A stretch of DNA of 64,000 nt, taken from the NCBI GenBank assembly GCA_019359515.1, contig JAHHHC010000021.1:1-64000 (forward strand), written 5' to 3'. Shown piece by piece: positions 63,451 to 64,000 of the stretch (position 1 is its first letter; each line of letters begins with the position of its first letter). Both the position numbers and the translations under genes were made by a program. The DNA comes from Desmonostoc vinosum HA7617-LM4 (lineage in GTDB: Bacteria > Cyanobacteriota > Cyanobacteriia > Cyanobacteriales > Nostocaceae). The notes under the pieces were generated by a model. It had not been told where the DNA came from, made no database searches, and worked only from the letters and a program-made list of their open reading frames with translations.

Positions 63451-64000
63451 ATGGAACCCGTAGCGATTATTGGCATTGGTTGCCGTTTTCCCAAAGCTAA
63501 AAATCCTGAGTCCTTCTGGCATCTATTGCGTAATGGAGTAGATGCGATCGCGGAAGTACCAAAAGATCGATGGGATGTAGATGCTTTTTACGAGTCCAAG
63601 CCAGGTACACCAGGAAAAATGAACTCCCGCTGGGGTGGTTTTTTAGAGCAGGTAGATCTATTTGATCCCAGCTTTTTTGAAATTTCTGCCCGCGAGGCAG
63701 AACATATGGATCCCCAGCAAAGATTGGTGTTGGAAGTAGCTTGGGAGGCTTTAGAAAATACTGGAATCGTGCCCCAAACTTTACTAGGCAGCCAAACTGG
63801 GGTGTTCATCGGTCTTACCAATGCTGATTACCACAAAATTATCTACAAAGACTCTTCCCAAATCGGTGCATACAGTGCCACAGGTACTACCCCTTGCATT
63901 GCCGCCAATCGTCTATCATACTTGCTGAATCTGCGCGGCCCCAGTATTGCCATAGATACCGCTTGTTCTTCGTCATTAGTGGCAGTTCATTTAGCTTGCC
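63451..64000 (+). CDS. Type I polyketide synthase, ketosynthase domain (partial, runs off window)
   Basis: The reading frame starts at ATG 63451 and is open to the end, giving 183 residues. It has the KS start EPVAIIGIGCRFPKAKNPES, DPQQRLVLEVAWEALE, and the active-site DTACSSSLVAVHLAC (Cys at residue 172). No ATG-less linker precedes it. The missing remainder would show whether AT, KR, ER and ACP domains follow. It should elongate the chain made by the upstream FAAL and ACP. Confidence 0.95.
   Translation, partial: MEPVAIIGIGCRFPKAKNPESFWHLLRNGVDAIAEVPKDRWDVDAFYESKPGTPGKMNSRWGGFLEQVDLFDPSFFEISAREAEHMDPQQRLVLEVAWEALENTGIVPQTLLGSQTGVFIGLTNADYHKIIYKDSSQIGAYSATGTTPCIAANRLSYLLNLRGPSIAIDTACSSSLVAVHLAC

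Overview
The window is cyanobacterial chromosome, most likely from a filamentous heterocyst-forming species (Nostoc/Anabaena/Tolypothrix-like). The evidence is frequent GCGATCGC (HIP1) octamers, many intergenic families of short palindromic and tandem repeats (a GGGGACT heptamer array, 'attcgtaat' arrays, 'gacgcgg' repeats), multi-GAF light-sensor kinase architecture, TRC40/ArsA, DUF98 chorismate lyase and Uma2 genes, and a FAAL-ACP-dimetal oxygenase-PKS cluster of the type known from cylindrocyclophane producers. No database search was possible; family names rest on motifs and protein sequence recognition.

Layout. 0.3-3.3 kb: housekeeping genes (histone-deacetylase-like, rpmI-rplT, a solute-binding protein, a TPR protein). 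3.35-9.7 kb: two stand-alone tnpB genes, with flanking hairpins, on either side of a TM2 protein and a membrane-anchored copper amine oxidase. 9.7-17.8 kb: HemD-like protein, Hsp20, SMR transporter, a four-hairpin MITE, a Rieske-containing carotenoid-desaturase-like protein, TetR, an Omp85 protein and an ABC-2 permease. 17.9-29.4 kb: a type III-A CRISPR-Cas island on the minus strand. Its operon is cas10-csm2-csm3-csm4-csm5-cas6-csx1-like, followed by a CARF-only gene, a Uma2 gene, an 8-repeat array with its own promoter, and a second larger cas6. There is no cas1/cas2. 30.1-35.8 kb: ABC ATPase, RluA, VOC, HD hydrolase, GHL10 and a tiny membrane protein.

36.3-46.1 kb: a compact plus-strand operon that looks like a reduced type IV secretion apparatus: VirB2-, B3-, B4-, B5-, B6-, two B8-, B10- and perhaps B9-like proteins. 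No relaxase, coupling protein or VirB11 is in view. This is the best candidate for a poorly described system. 46.2-58.2 kb: multi-GAF histidine kinase, ArsA/Get3-like ATPase, DUF98, thrS, miaB, YwqG and DUF937 proteins. 59.3-64.0 kb: start of a natural-product cluster (fatty acyl-AMP ligase, ACP, CylC-like dimetal enzyme, type I PKS ketosynthase running off the end).

How the parts work together. In the CRISPR island, Cas6 would process pre-crRNA. The Csm complex would find and cut target RNA through Csm3. Cas10 keeps its GGDD cyclase motif but has lost the HD nuclease motif, so it should signal by cyclic oligoadenylate to the CARF-HEPN nuclease, with the CARF-only protein as a possible regulator. 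In the biosynthetic cluster, the FAAL would load an activated fatty acid on the ACP, the dimetal enzyme would functionalise it (chlorination in the CylC family), and the PKS would extend it. A recurring oddity is that dispersed repeats have been absorbed in frame into genes (RluA, the second TnpB) and lie between T4SS genes.
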